From JAWKZG01 sp041396125 (GTDB lineage: Bacteria > Pseudomonadota > Gammaproteobacteria > Competibacterales > Competibacteraceae): DNA of 64,000 nt. Shown in pieces: positions 17,786 to 27,921 of the stretch (the first letter of the stretch is position 1; the number at the start of each line of letters is the position of its first letter). The position numbers and the translations under genes are program-made. The stretch lies in assembly GCA_041396125.1 (NCBI GenBank), contig JAWKZG010000020.1, forward strand, positions 39,233-103,232. Direction: 5' to 3'. Under the pieces are notes generated by a model. That model had not been told where the DNA came from. It saw only the letters and a program-made list of their open reading frames with translations, and searched no databases.

Positions 17786-20048
17786 TTAGTGCACGTCGGC
17801 GGTATCTGATTCGGCAACCTCAAGCTTGAGGCTGTCGTTCTCCACGGTAATCACCACATGCCCACCATTCACCAGGCGACCGAATAGTAAATCTTCTGCC
17901 ATCGGCCGCTTGATACTTTCCTGAATCACACGAGCCATTGGGCGTGCTCCCATCTTGCGATCATAGCCTCGCACAGCAAGCCATTGTTTAGCGGGCGTAT
18001 CCACTGCCAGCGTGACCCGCTTGGGTTCAAGCTGAGCCTCCAGTTCAATCAGAAACTTATCAACCACATGCATAATGGTGGAGGGATCAAGCGGATTGAA
18101 CTGGACAATAGCGTCCAGACGGTTGCGAAATTCAGGCGCGAACATTTTTTTAATGGCTTCCATACCATCGCTGGAGTGATCCTGGTTGGTAAAGCCGATA
18201 GAGTTACGATCCATCTGCTCGGCACCGGCATTCGTTGTCATGACGAGAATGACATTGCGAAAATCCGCTTTACGCCCGTTGTTATCAGTCAGGGTGCCGT
18301 GATCCATCACCTGCAGCAATAGATTGAAAACATCTGGATGGGCTTTTTCGACCTCGTCCAGCAGCAATACCGAATGCGGGTGCTTGAGAATGGCATCGGT
18401 CAGTAAACCACCCTGATCAAACCCGACATAACCGGGCGGCGCACCAATCAGGCGGGATACGGTGTGCCGTTCCATATATTCCGACATATCGAAGCGAATC
18501 AGCTCGATATTCAAAATTTTGGCCAGCTGACGGGTGACTTCTGTCTTGCCAACCCCGGTAGGTCCGGCAAACAGGAAGGAGCCTACCGGTTTTTCCTCGC
18601 TTCCCAGACCGGCACGGGCCAGTTTGATCGCTGTCGACAACGTGCCGATGGCTTCATCCTGACCAAACACTACCAGTTTGAGATCGCGTTCAAGTGTGCG
18701 CAACGCATTTTTATCTGAACTGGATACACTCTTCGGTGGAATTCGCGCCATTTTGGCAACGATATTTTCAATTTCACCCATGCCGATTGTTTTCTTACGC
18801 TTGGACGGCGGCAGTAAGCGCTGACCGGCACCAGCTTCATCGATAACATCGATGGCTTTGTCTGGCAGGTGGCGATCATTAATATAACGCGCTGACAGCT
18901 CGGCAGCGGCACGCAAGGCCTTCAGGGTGTAACGTACCCCATGATGGTCTTCGAACCGGCTCTTCAGACCACGCAGGATATGATAGGTATCGTCGATGGA
19001 TGGTTCGGTAATATCGATTTTCTGAAAACGTCGGGCCAGTGCACGGTCTTTCTCGAACACCCCGCGGAACTCCTGGTAAGTCGTCGAACCGATACATTTC
19101 AGTTCGCCGTTGGCTAACATCGGCTTAATCAGGTTGGAGGCATCCATCACGCCACCTGAAGCAGCACCAGCGCCGATCAGGGTATGAATTTCGTCGATAA
19201 ACAAGATCGCATGATGTTCTTTTTTCAGCTGGGTCAATAATGCTTTCAGACGCTTTTCAAAATCACCGCGATATTTGGTACCAGCAACCAGCGCCCCCAG
19301 ATCCAGCGCGTATATCGTGGCATCGCGCAATACTTCAGGCACTTCGCCATCCACAACTTTCTTGGCCAAACCTTCAGCGATAGCGGTCTTACCAACACCG
19401 GCCTCACCGACAAACAGGGGATTATTCTTGCGTCGGCGACACAGAATCTGGACCGTGCGTTCCCACTTCCGGCTCACGCCCGATGAGCGGATCGATTCGA
19501 CCCTGCCGGGCCAGTTCATTCAGATTGCTGGCAAAGTTATCGAGAGGGCTGCTGCTGGGTGATTCACCGCCTGCTTCCTCTTCACTGCCGGATGGCGAAA
19601 TATCTTTATCGTCTGACACTTTGGATATCCCGTGTGATATAAAGTTGACCACATCCAGACGGCTGATATCCTGCTGTTTAAGCAAATAAACAGCGTGCGA
19701 CTCCTGTTCGCCGAATATCGCAACCAAAACATTGGCGCCGGTTACTTCTTTATTACCGGACGACTGAACATGTAAGACGGCTCGCTGCAAGACCCGCTGA
19801 AACCCTAAGGTCGGCTGTGTCTCGCGCGGATCATCCGGTCCTAAAACCGGCGTGCTTTCTTTGATGAAATTCTGCAGTTCGCGCTTAAGCTTATCGATAT
19901 CCGCACCGCAGGACTTAAGCACTTCCACAGCCGCACTGTTATCCAGCAAAGCCAGTAAAAGATGTTCAACGGTCATGAATTCATGGCGCCGTTCCCGGGC
20001 TTCGCGAAACGCGAGATTAATGGAGAACTCAAGATCCTTGCTTAACAT
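17786..20048 (-). CDS. clpA: ATP-dependent Clp protease ATP-binding subunit ClpA, one frameshift
   Basis: AAA+ unfoldase feeding ClpP. The N-domain (MLSKDLEFSINLAFREARER, EHLLLALLDN) is followed by an acidic linker, then two AAA+ modules: GEAGVGKTAI with LFIDEIHTLIGAG, and GPTGVGKTEVT with LLLDEVEKAHPDVF. The frame breaks in the C-run at 19462-19464; removing one base joins GREPEV to ERTVQILCRRRKNNPLF, giving about 754 residues, the normal size. The error-like position inside a conserved segment suggests a sequence artefact. It follows clpS on the same strand. Confidence 0.95.
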
Positions 20049-20070
20049 AGTGCTACCTCGTAATGTCGTG

Positions 20071-20394
20071 TCAAGCCTCTTCCATGGTGCAAAATAACGG
20101 GTGCTGATGCTCCCGCGAGTAGTCCGTTACCTGCGCGACTTTAGTTTCGGCAATATCGCGCGTATAAACTCCGCATACCCCTTTTCCCCGAGTATGCACA
20201 TGCAACATGATCTGTGTTGCCTTGTCGCGATTCATGCCAAAGAAAAGTTCCAGGATATGGACAACAAACTCCATCGGCGTGTAATCATCATTAAGCAGTA
20301 TAACCTTATACATCCGAGGGGGTTTTAATTTAGGTTTTGCTTTTTCAACGATCAGGCCCTGATCGCGATCATCGTTGGGATTATTCGGGTTCAT
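20071..20394 (-). CDS. clpS: Clp protease adaptor ClpS
   Basis: N-degron-binding adaptor for ClpA, 107 residues. The family core is complete: PPRMYKVILLNDDYTPMEFV, the helix with HILELFFGMNRDKATQIM, and GVCGVYTRDIAETKV. The charged N-terminal arm is typical. The stop lies 22 bases before clpA, forming a clpS-clpA operon. Confidence 0.97.
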   Translation of the reverse strand: MNPNNPNDDRDQGLIVEKAKPKLKPPRMYKVILLNDDYTPMEFVVHILELFFGMNRDKATQIMLHVHTRGKGVCGVYTRDIAETKVAQVTDYSREHQHPLFCTMEEA

Positions 20395-20771
20395 TGATAC
20401 ACATTTAACTGCTGTTCGTCACTTACCTGTGCGCGGCGCGCCCAAAATTACAATCGCAACCACTGCACGGCTGCCCATCACCTTAGCCTACCATTTAGAT
20501 GGGTCTGTTTGTTTAAGTTTCAACCCATTTTAGCGTTGCTGCGCGTACTTATAAAAATAGTATGTGATACCAATCTACGTCTACAGCCAAATCAGCACAA
20601 CTTAAAAATTTTTATGTATCCCGAAAACACGTCTATCTGCATGACACCTGGTTTTTTAGAGATTGCTGTTAATTCTCAAAAAAAACGGCAGCCTAACCAG
20701 GGCTGCCGTTTTTCTGCAGAAAATGCTGGCGGATTAGAACTGCTCTTCTTCGGTAGATCCACTCAGCGCTG
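20395..20771. other. Intergenic region between clpS and aceA
   Basis: Holds the clpS upstream region (AT-rich, bases 20395-20640) and the aceA terminator at 20681-20714. No cspD-like gene is present next to clpS. No convincing coding region seen. Confidence 0.6.
20681..20714 (-). terminator. Strong intrinsic terminator downstream of aceA
   Basis: AACGGCAGCC pairs with GGCTGCCGTT (stem about 20684-20693 and 20701-20710) around a 7-base loop. It is flanked by an A-run on the left and a T-run on the right, so it can act in both directions. It lies 58 bases beyond the aceA stop. Confidence 0.9.
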
Positions 20772-22007
20772 TCACCGATGAAGTACTCCTGCAATGGCCT
20801 GTGTCACTTCATCGAAATAGCCGGTGCCGACTTCACGCTGGTGCTTGACCGCTGTAAAGCCCTCTTCCATAGCGGCAAACTCGGCTTCCTGTAATTCCAC
20901 AAAAGCCGACATCTGACGCTCTTTGTAGCCTTTGGCCAATTTAAACATACCGTAATTCAGGGCATGGAATCCCGCCAGGGTGATGAACTGATATTTAAAG
21001 CCCATTGCACCGAGCTCACGCTGGAATTTGGCGATATCCGCATCATCCAGATTTTTCTTCCAGTTAAAAGAAGGCGAGCAGTTATAAGCCAACAATTTGC
21101 CTGGATAAACTTTATGCACTGCTTCAGCGAACTGGCGTGCCTGTGCTAAGTTCGGCACGGCGGTTTCACACCACACGATGTCAGCTATCGCTGCATAGGA
21201 GATGGCCCGGTCAATAGCCTGCTCCATACCGTTACGCACCCGGTAAAAACCCTCTGCCGTGCGCTCATCCTTAATGATGAACCGATGATCGTGCTCGTCC
21301 GCATCAGAGGTCAGTAAGCTGGCCGCTTCTGCATCAGTGCGGGCGATAACCAAAGCAGGTACTCCCATCACATCAGCAGCCAGGCGCGCAGCAACCAGTT
21401 TCTGCACTGCCTCGCGGGTCGGCACCAAAACCTTACCACCCATATGGCCACATTTTTTGGCTGAGGCGAGTTGATCCTCAAAGTGCACCCCGGCAGCGCC
21501 GGCGTCAAGCATCGACTTCATGAGTTCAAACGCATTCAGCACACCACCGAAACCGGCTTCGGCATCTGCCACGATGGGCTGCATCCAGTCAATGCTGTCA
21601 TTACCCTCGGCGTGATTCAGCTGATCGGCCCGCAGCAGGGTGTTATTAATCCGGCGTACGACTTCAGGTACCGAGTTTACGGCGTACAGAGACTGATCGG
21701 GATACATCTGCAAGGAGCTATTGGCATCGCCCGCAACCTGCCAGCCAGACAAATAAATCGACTTTAGCCCCGCTTTAACCTGCTGCATGGCCTGATTGCC
21801 GGTCAACGCCCCCAACGCATTGACGAAAGGCTCTTCGTGCAGATATTTCCAGAGTTTTTGCGCACCTTGAGTAGCCAGGCTGTGTTCGATCTCTACGGTG
21901 CCGCGCAACCGCAGTACATCTTCCGCGCTATACGGACGGCTTACACCTTTCCAGCGCGGGTTCTGGGCCCAGTCTTGTTGCAGTTGTTCAAGGCTTAAAT
22001 GAGGCAT
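20772..22007 (-). CDS. aceA: Isocitrate lyase
   Basis: Glyoxylate-shunt enzyme cleaving isocitrate to glyoxylate and succinate, 411 residues, so the shorter subclass (E. coli AceA is about 434). The catalytic loop KKCGHMGGK has Cys186. IVADAEAGFGG, FEDQLASA, LVIARTDAEAA and YNCSPSFNWKK are all conserved. The C-terminal lid ends with KHQREVGTGYFDEV. No malate synthase is adjacent. It is divergent from a LysR-type regulator with a 291-base shared control region. Confidence 0.97.
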   Translation of the reverse strand: MPHLSLEQLQQDWAQNPRWKGVSRPYSAEDVLRLRGTVEIEHSLATQGAQKLWKYLHEEPFVNALGALTGNQAMQQVKAGLKSIYLSGWQVAGDANSSLQMYPDQSLYAVNSVPEVVRRINNTLLRADQLNHAEGNDSIDWMQPIVADAEAGFGGVLNAFELMKSMLDAGAAGVHFEDQLASAKKCGHMGGKVLVPTREAVQKLVAARLAADVMGVPALVIARTDAEAASLLTSDADEHDHRFIIKDERTAEGFYRVRNGMEQAIDRAISYAAIADIVWCETAVPNLAQARQFAEAVHKVYPGKLLAYNCSPSFNWKKNLDDADIAKFQRELGAMGFKYQFITLAGFHALNYGMFKLAKGYKERQMSAFVELQEAEFAAMEEGFTAVKHQREVGTGYFDEVTQAIAGVLHR

Positions 22008-22073
22008 ATCAATCTCCCAAGAGTCTCAGTACACGGTCTTCAATTTGTATGTAAATTTAAAGACCATCAAATA

Positions 22074-22090
22074 ATTTCATATTGTGAAAT
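22074..22090. promoter_or_regulatory. Perfect inverted repeat upstream of aceA, candidate LysR operator
   Basis: ATTTCA-TATTG-TGAAAT at 22074-22090, a perfect 6-bp inverted repeat with a 5-base spacer, 67 bases upstream of the aceA start in an AT-rich region. LysR proteins usually bind dyads of this kind (T-N11-A). Assignment to the adjacent regulator is inference. Confidence 0.5.
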
Positions 22091-22137
22091 AAAATTCGCA
22101 ATAAGAAACGAAGCGAGTGTAGAGTTCTGATAATCAT

Positions 22138-22166
22138 TTGACAATACAATTTTTTTAATTATTAAT
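22138..22166 (+). promoter_or_regulatory. Candidate sigma-70 promoter for the lysR gene
   Basis: A consensus -35 (TTGACA, 22138-22143), a 17-base spacer and an AT-rich -10-like ATTAAT (22161-22166). The -35 is exact and the -10 is weak. It would drive the LysR gene starting at 22299 with a leader of about 125 bases. Confidence 0.4.
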
Positions 22167-22298
22167 ATAAATAATACCAATACTAATACAGCGTAAATAC
22201 CGCTCGATGCTATTCCCACAAAGGTTTTATACGAACCTTGAAGAAGTATCAGAGGGCCTTGCAGACAGGGTTTATAGAATAGGGAGCTTGCAGCCAAA

Positions 22299-23294
22299 AT
22301 GACGGGACGTAATTACTACAAACAGAACCGCCTGCAGCAATTACGCGGTTTTTGCTACACCTTGCAGACGGGTAGTATTTCCAAGGCTGCTGAGCGCATG
22401 AATCTTAGCCAACCCTCTGTTTCTCTGCAGATTCAAGCCCTGGAAAAAGAGCTGGAAACGGTCCTTTTCGAACGTCGTGGACCACGTATACAGCCCACGC
22501 CGGAGGGGCAGGGTTTGTACGAGCTCGCACTGCCGCTGGTCGAAGGTTTTGATAATTTGGGAGCAGCTTTCCAGGCTCAGCGTGGTGATTTAAGCAGTGG
22601 CGAGATCAATATTGCGGCTGGTGAATCGACCATCCTTTATTTGCTGCCCAAGATTGTCGAACAATTCACGCAGCAGTATCCCGGATTGCGAATTCGTTTT
22701 CATAATGGCCCTGGTTTGCAGGGCCTGCAATTACTGCGGGACGATGTCGTGGACTTTGCCGTGGGATCGTTTCGAAGTGCGCCACCGGACGATATCAGCT
22801 ATCACCCGATCTATTCATTCGATCAGGTTCTGATCACACCGCTGGATCACCCCTTGGCCGGTCATCGCGGTATTACCCTGGCCGACATCAGTCCCTATAA
22901 ATTTATTTTCCCGCCGCGTCATCTGAATACGTTCAGCATGGTGGAAGTCGCTTTCCAGCAGCACGATCTTAGCCTTAATGTCTGCCTGGAGGCCGGCGGC
23001 TGGGAAGTGATCAAACGCTATGTGGAAATGGGGGTTGGCATCTCTATCGTCAGCGGCATCTGTCTGAATGACAGCGATCCACTGGCACGCCATGCGCTGG
23101 ATCGTTATTTTTCCAAACGCACGTACGGGGTCATTCTGCGGCGGGGCAAGTTCCTGTCACCACAAGCTCAACGCTTTATCGAATTTATCGATCCGCGCTT
23201 TTTTGCCCGCTCACGTCCGGCACCTGAGATTACTGACAAAGCAGACATAACTGACTCGGTGAGATCGCTAAATTCTGATTTATACAATAGATAA
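22299..23294 (+). CDS. LysR-family transcriptional regulator (CysB-like subgroup)
   Basis: 331 residues. A winged HTH lies at about residues 12-70 (LQQLRGFCYTLQTGSISKAA, NLSQPSVSLQIQALE, LFERRGPRIQPTPEG). A periplasmic-binding-like effector domain follows from about residue 95 (INIAAGESTILYLLPKIVEQF). The effector domain resembles the CysB/Cbl subgroup. It is divergent from aceA, so it may control the glyoxylate shunt; sulfur-metabolism genes are not adjacent. Confidence 0.9.
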   Translation: MTGRNYYKQNRLQQLRGFCYTLQTGSISKAAERMNLSQPSVSLQIQALEKELETVLFERRGPRIQPTPEGQGLYELALPLVEGFDNLGAAFQAQRGDLSSGEINIAAGESTILYLLPKIVEQFTQQYPGLRIRFHNGPGLQGLQLLRDDVVDFAVGSFRSAPPDDISYHPIYSFDQVLITPLDHPLAGHRGITLADISPYKFIFPPRHLNTFSMVEVAFQQHDLSLNVCLEAGGWEVIKRYVEMGVGISIVSGICLNDSDPLARHALDRYFSKRTYGVILRRGKFLSPQAQRFIEFIDPRFFARSRPAPEITDKADITDSVRSLNSDLYNR

Positions 23295-23384
23295 CTTTTC
23301 TCAGACTACCGGTCAGTGAGCGAATCTTATAAAGCGGGGTCCGGTAATAACACAAACTGCTGTGCAGCGCTGAGCGCAGTTATG

Positions 23385-23801
23385 TCACCGATCAGCTTGC
23401 ATGGCTCCTCTCAGAGGTGACGGCACAAGTCTGGTATTACCTCTTTGAATCATCCGACGCTTTTGAAATTCGGCTTCGCGCTGCTCCAGCGTCTCACGCG
23501 CCTGTTGCTGCTGTTCTGGTGTGACTTCACCGGCTGGCCTGCCATCCAGATCATAGCGCGGTCCGCCTTGAGCTATCGCCAGCAGATAAGCTTTGGAACG
23601 CATATGGTAGCGCAATGCCATCATGATCTTGCGCCGCGACAGACTGCTGCGAACAAGCAAATCCTGCTCGATACCCATCTTGAGGGGGCAGATTTGGGCC
23701 AGTACCGGATAATCCCGCATGAGTCTGCCCAATATGGCCCGCTTGGTTTCTGGCTTGTGGATGGAGGTAAATGCAACCTTTTGAGTATCTGAATTTGGCA
23801 T
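23385..23801 (-). CDS. ProQ/FinO-domain RNA-binding protein
   Basis: 138 residues from the ATG at 23799-23801, which has a GAGG ribosome-binding site 5 bases upstream. The ProQ/FinO fold is recognisable by CPLKMGIEQDLL, SRRKIMMALRYHMRSKAYLLA and RYDLDGRPAGEVTPEQ. A basic C-terminal tail follows. Such proteins are RNA chaperones that bind sRNAs and 3' ends of mRNAs. It lacks the long C-terminal extension of E. coli ProQ, so it is a minimal-domain member. Confidence 0.85.
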   Translation of the reverse strand: MPNSDTQKVAFTSIHKPETKRAILGRLMRDYPVLAQICPLKMGIEQDLLVRSSLSRRKIMMALRYHMRSKAYLLAIAQGGPRYDLDGRPAGEVTPEQQQQARETLEQREAEFQKRRMIQRGNTRLVPSPLRGAMQADR

Positions 23802-24194
23802 AAAAACCTCGATAAGGCACACTTTCTGACGGGTTAATACGATGTAGTAAATGTAAGTAAAGCAATAACCGAACCACTCGAGTCTTGTCGTTATTTCGCC
23901 AGATTTTTTGTTGGCATTATTCGTTGATTCTTAAATTTTTATACCGGATTTTTACCGTATACCCGCTTTAGACAACAATCACCAGTCTCTTATATACAGG
24001 CATGCGACAAAAAACCAAACGTGTCTAAATATGACATTTTCGGTATATCCACCGACACTGCACCTCAATCAGCCATGCAGCAAAGGTAGCTGGCAACTTA
24101 TTGGCAAGCAGCAAGGCTTGGATACACCATAGATTCAATAGGGGTAACAAGCAGGTGCCGATAGATTCAGCGCCCGTTAGAAAAATACAGGCAT
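23802..24194. other. Intergenic stretch between the ProQ/FinO gene and the tRNA-Leu terminator
   Basis: Nearly 400 AT-rich bases holding the ProQ/FinO promoter region. I see no gene here; short open frames lack ribosome-binding sites and protein-like composition. Confidence 0.5.
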
Positions 24195-24219
24195 AAAAAA
24201 ACCCGCAACTTTGCAGGTT
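24195..24219 (-). terminator. Intrinsic terminator of the tRNA-Leu gene
   Basis: On the minus strand AACCTGCAA pairs with TTGCGGGTT (one G-T pair) around a 2-base centre, followed by seven T residues (24195-24201 on plus are A). It lies 35 bases beyond the tRNA 3' end. Confidence 0.85.
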
Positions 24220-24253
24220 CATAAATGCATTTGATTTTCTTTGAAAGAAGAGG

Positions 24254-24339
24254 TGGTGCCGGAGGTGGGACTTGAACCCACACTCAGTTGCCTGAACTGG
24301 ATTTTGAGTCCAGCGCGTCTGCCATTCCGCCACTCCGGC
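24254..24339 (-). tRNA. tRNA-Leu(CAA)
   Basis: An 86-base class II tRNA. The acceptor stem is GCCGGAG/CTCCGGC, with discriminator A and an encoded CCA (24254-24256). The anticodon stem CTGGA/TCCAG encloses the loop CTCAAAA, giving anticodon CAA. The T-arm contains GGTTCAAGTCC and the variable arm is long, as expected for leucine. Confidence 0.95.
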
Positions 24340-24428
24340 ACAGGGCGCTTAGTATAGCGTTTTCTGGTCAAGCTGCAAGAGGGGTTTTGCTCGTTGTGTC
24401 CTCACGTTTGCTGTTATTATGAGTGGCT

Positions 24429-25448
24429 ATGCTACGCAGTGACTTCTATTTCGAATTACCCTCCGAGCTGATCGCCCAAACACCGCCTGCACGGCGCGGC
24501 GACAGCCGGCTATTGCTCATGGATCGGACCACAGGCACTCTGCAAGACAGGCTTTTCGCAGACTTGATGCAGGTACTGCGGCCAGGCGATCTGCTGATCC
24601 TGAACAATACCAAAGTGATCCCGGCACGCTTGTTCGGCACCAAGACAAGCGGCGGCCAGGTGGAAATTCTGCTCGAACGCCTGCTGGATGATAATCATCT
24701 GTTAGCCCATGTTCGGGCCAGCCGTTCGCCTAAACCGGGTAGCCGTTTGCATTTGCACAACGGGCCGGATTGCGAGGTGCTTGGTCGACAAGGAGAATTA
24801 TTTGAACTGCGCCTCGACACAGCAGAGCCAATACTCAAGGTACTTGAGCACTGCGGACAGATGCCTTTACCGCCTTATATCAAACGCGCACCGCAGGCAA
24901 ATGATGCTGAACGCTATCAAACTGTTTTCGCCGATCTAGCCGGCGCAGTCGCGGCGCCTACTGCAGGTTTGCATTTTACCACCGAGCTATTGCAAACATT
25001 GGCCCGACAAGGTGTGGCGCATGATTTTATCACCCTGCATGTCGGCGCTGGTACTTTTCAACCGGTCCGTGTCGAGCAGATTAAACAGCATCATATGCAT
25101 AGCGAATGGGCACACGTTGATGCCCGGATTTGCGAAAAAATTGCACTAGCACGCCAGTCCGGTGGACGAGTGATCGCCGTTGGAACGACTGTCGTGCGCA
25201 GCCTGGAAACCGCCAGTAGCAGCGGGGAGCTAAAACCATTTCAGGGCGAAACGCGGATATTCATCTACCCCGGTTACCGGTTTCATACCGTCGATGCCTT
25301 GCTGACTAACTTTCACTTACCGGAATCCACGCTGCTGATGCTGGTGGCCGCCTTTGCCGGCTACGAAAATACCATGGCTGCTTACCGGCATGCGGTTGCC
25401 AATCGGTATCGGTTTTTCAGTTATGGCGACGCCATGCTGATCTGCTGA
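24429..25448 (+). CDS. queA: S-adenosylmethionine:tRNA ribosyltransferase-isomerase
   Basis: Queuosine-pathway enzyme that adds the epoxyqueuosine cyclopentyl group to tRNA, about 339 residues. Family motifs: SDFYFELPSELIAQTPP, LILNNTKVIPARL, AAPTAGLHFT, TLHVGAGTFQPVR, VGTTVVRSLE and LLTNFHLPESTLLML. I prefer the ATG at 24429, but the GTG six bases upstream (24423) is possible; no strong ribosome-binding site separates them. The usual partner tgt is not in the window. Confidence 0.96.
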   Translation: MLRSDFYFELPSELIAQTPPARRGDSRLLLMDRTTGTLQDRLFADLMQVLRPGDLLILNNTKVIPARLFGTKTSGGQVEILLERLLDDNHLLAHVRASRSPKPGSRLHLHNGPDCEVLGRQGELFELRLDTAEPILKVLEHCGQMPLPPYIKRAPQANDAERYQTVFADLAGAVAAPTAGLHFTTELLQTLARQGVAHDFITLHVGAGTFQPVRVEQIKQHHMHSEWAHVDARICEKIALARQSGGRVIAVGTTVVRSLETASSSGELKPFQGETRIFIYPGYRFHTVDALLTNFHLPESTLLMLVAAFAGYENTMAAYRHAVANRYRFFSYGDAMLIC

Positions 25449-25494
25449 CGTCACGATTTAGGTTTTACGCGTAGGCAAACTTTCTCATTCAGTG

Positions 25495-27587
25495 TTAGCT
25501 GAAAAACTGCGAAAAATCAAAATCCATTGTTTCACTAGGGTCCTGCACCACAGATCCCTGAGCCATGGATGCACCGTATTGCCAGATACTCGCCATCTGC
25601 TGTGGTGTTGAAACATTGGAGGCGATGATAAGCGCGCCATTCTTTTGAGCAGACTCGGTCAGTGCGGCCAACCGCTTGAGCGCCTCTTCATTGCGTGAGC
25701 GGCTGATGCGCTCAATCAAATCCGTCTTTAACCTGACAATGTCCGGTTTCAGATTTTGCAACAAGCGTTCGCTTTGCTCGGTAGAGGCAAACTCACTAAT
25801 AGCAAAACTGCACTGCAAGCGCACCAGTTGGGCTCGCAGAGGCCGCACAGTTTCAAAATAATGCTCTGCCGTCAATTCGGGAATTTCCAGCACCAACGAA
25901 GTCCCTTCAACACCGGCCTGCTCCAGACTGGATTCCAGCCATTGCACAAATTTATCATCTTCTACGGTATTGACCGAGATTGGCACAAACAGCTGCGTCA
26001 ATGATTTCGCCGGACGCTTCGCGATGGCTTTCAGTGCACTGGCGATAGCCCAGCGGTCCAGTTTCAGCATCAGCTGGTGACTTTCGGCAATACGACGATA
26101 ATTTTCAAGCTGCAGCACTTGCTGATCGGCATCGCTTACCTGCAGGGATATATGGTAACGATTGGCGCTATCCCCTTGAAAACTGGCTATCGGTTGGTAC
26201 AGTAATTTAATCCGGCCCGCTGCTATAGCCTCTTCGATCAGCTCTACAACCGCAATTTCCTGGGCTTCCTGATCCAGTTCGGAGGCATCAAGTTTGTAGA
26301 TAACAACTTTTTCGCTACTGTCTTGACGGGCCAGTTCGCAGGCCTCATTGGCATGACTGAGTATATCCAGTGCGTTTTTATAGTAACCATTGACCAGACA
26401 GATACCGACTGATGATTTCGTGGAAATCAGCCGTTTATTGTAATGTGACACATTTTCATCCACGGTCTGCTGCAGCCGCTTCCCTATATCGCTAGCATTG
26501 TTTGGGCCTGCATCATGCATATAGACGGCAAATACGGCATCGGCAATACGGGCGAGGATATCTTCATCGCCAATCTGTGCCGTCAGCCGCTGACCAATAT
26601 CATGAATTAAGGCATCGCCCGCCTTTAACCCGAGGCTTTGCGTAATGGTGCGATGCTCGTTTAACAGAATATAAAATACGCCACCTTCAGCCTGCCCGGC
26701 CGCCAGCAAATTATCGATATGCTCGGCAAATGTGCTACGGGTATGGATGTCAGTACGATCTTCTACTTCAGGAGTAGCCTCAGCGGCCTTGTTAGCCGCC
26801 ACACCTTCGGGCCGAACCAGTAACTGCAAACAGGGTTCGCCGTCAATACGGGTGGGTGTACAGATAATAGCCACCGGGAAGTTATCGCCATTTTTTCGTA
26901 CCGCTGTAATTTCAAGCGGAGACTGCTCCTGCCCGGTTTTTATCGTGTTGCGCAAAACGACTTTAATAGGATCATGGAAACGGCTCTCGATCATATCCAT
27001 CAGGGTAATACCAAGCAGATCGTCTGGCGTCTCATAGCCAAACAGACTGGCATAAGCCTGATTCGCGTAAGCGTGAGCACCTTCGTGAATAAAGGCTATA
27101 GCATCCGAGGTGTTATCCAGCAGGCGGCGACTGCGGGCTTCGGTTTCTCGCAGCTGATTTTCCAGCGAGCGGGCATGCTCGCGTAATTGCCGGTGCTCCA
27201 GTTCCTTACGCAACAGCAATAATGCGGTTTCCGAATCATCATAGGCAGCGGCGGCATCTGCCCTGCCTGCAGGATACTCAAGGGCTTGGCTATCTGTTCG
27301 GAGTCGTACAGGGCAATGACAGGGATATCCTTGCCGGCCTCAGTGATCTGGCCCCGCACGCTGGCGATATCAGGCAACGTGCTGCTGAGATGCAACAAAA
27401 TGGCATCAATCGCTTTGACAGCAATAATATTACCGATGTCCTGTATCTGGTCTGATCGGGTTGGCTGCACCATAAAGCCCGCGGTACGCAAAGCTTGCGT
27501 TATCGGCTCAGCATTGGTCAGCGAATGGTCAATCACTAATAGATTGATGACGGAATGATCGAGGTTAAGGGTGTTGGGGCCTGTCAC
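25495..27587 (-). CDS. FimX-like REC-PAS-degenerate GGDEF-degenerate EAL protein, one frameshift
   Basis: Reconstructed length about 697 residues, close to FimX (691). Domains in order: a receiver-like domain (NLLVIDHSLTNAEPI); PAS (LLDNTSDAIAFIHEG); a GGDEF domain whose motif has become ARIADAVFAVYM; and an EAL domain whose motif region reads LYQPIASFQ then HISLQV. The expected catalytic residues are lost in both, so it is probably a c-di-GMP receptor rather than an enzyme. The frame breaks at the C-run 27261-27263; one added base gives LQAGADAAAAYDDSET. FimX proteins regulate type IV pilus assembly (established); no pil genes are nearby. Confidence 0.82.
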
Positions 27588-27921
27588 AAGCGTGCTCTAT
27601 CCCTTAGGGTTGCTGATAAAAAACAGATCACATGATAACACTAGGCGCTGATGGCCAATATTCCAAATACTCTATGGCAAGTACCCAGGGTATCTTTGCT
27701 ATAGGTTTTTACAGCTTTTTAGTTACCACGGGCCTTCATTAAGAATCTTAATATCTCTGCTACCGGGCTGTACTACAAAGACTTATCGACGAATTTCCGC
27801 GAACTTACCCAGGATTTCTGATTTTCAGCGAGAAATTCCCGGCGACTACAAGCGTTTTCCTTTTCTTATCGGTATTATAAACAACTTTTTTAATCCGTGA
27901 CTGTAAATTGGGAAGCGAAAT
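27588..27921. other. Divergent control region between the FimX-like gene and efp
   Basis: 334 bases with no gene. The efp side has a GGAAG ribosome-binding site and an AT-rich TATTATAAA box near 27870-27880 that could be its -10. The other side must hold the FimX-like gene promoter, which I cannot pinpoint. Confidence 0.45.

Noticed and set aside
19422..19520. Programmed frameshift in clpA
   Set aside because: The break is in a conserved AAA+ lead-in with no slippery heptamer or stimulatory structure seen; similar breaks occur in many unrelated genes here.
24025..24333. 102-codon open frame on minus beginning inside tRNA-Leu
   Set aside because: Its first 30 codons are the tRNA gene and the rest covers its terminator.
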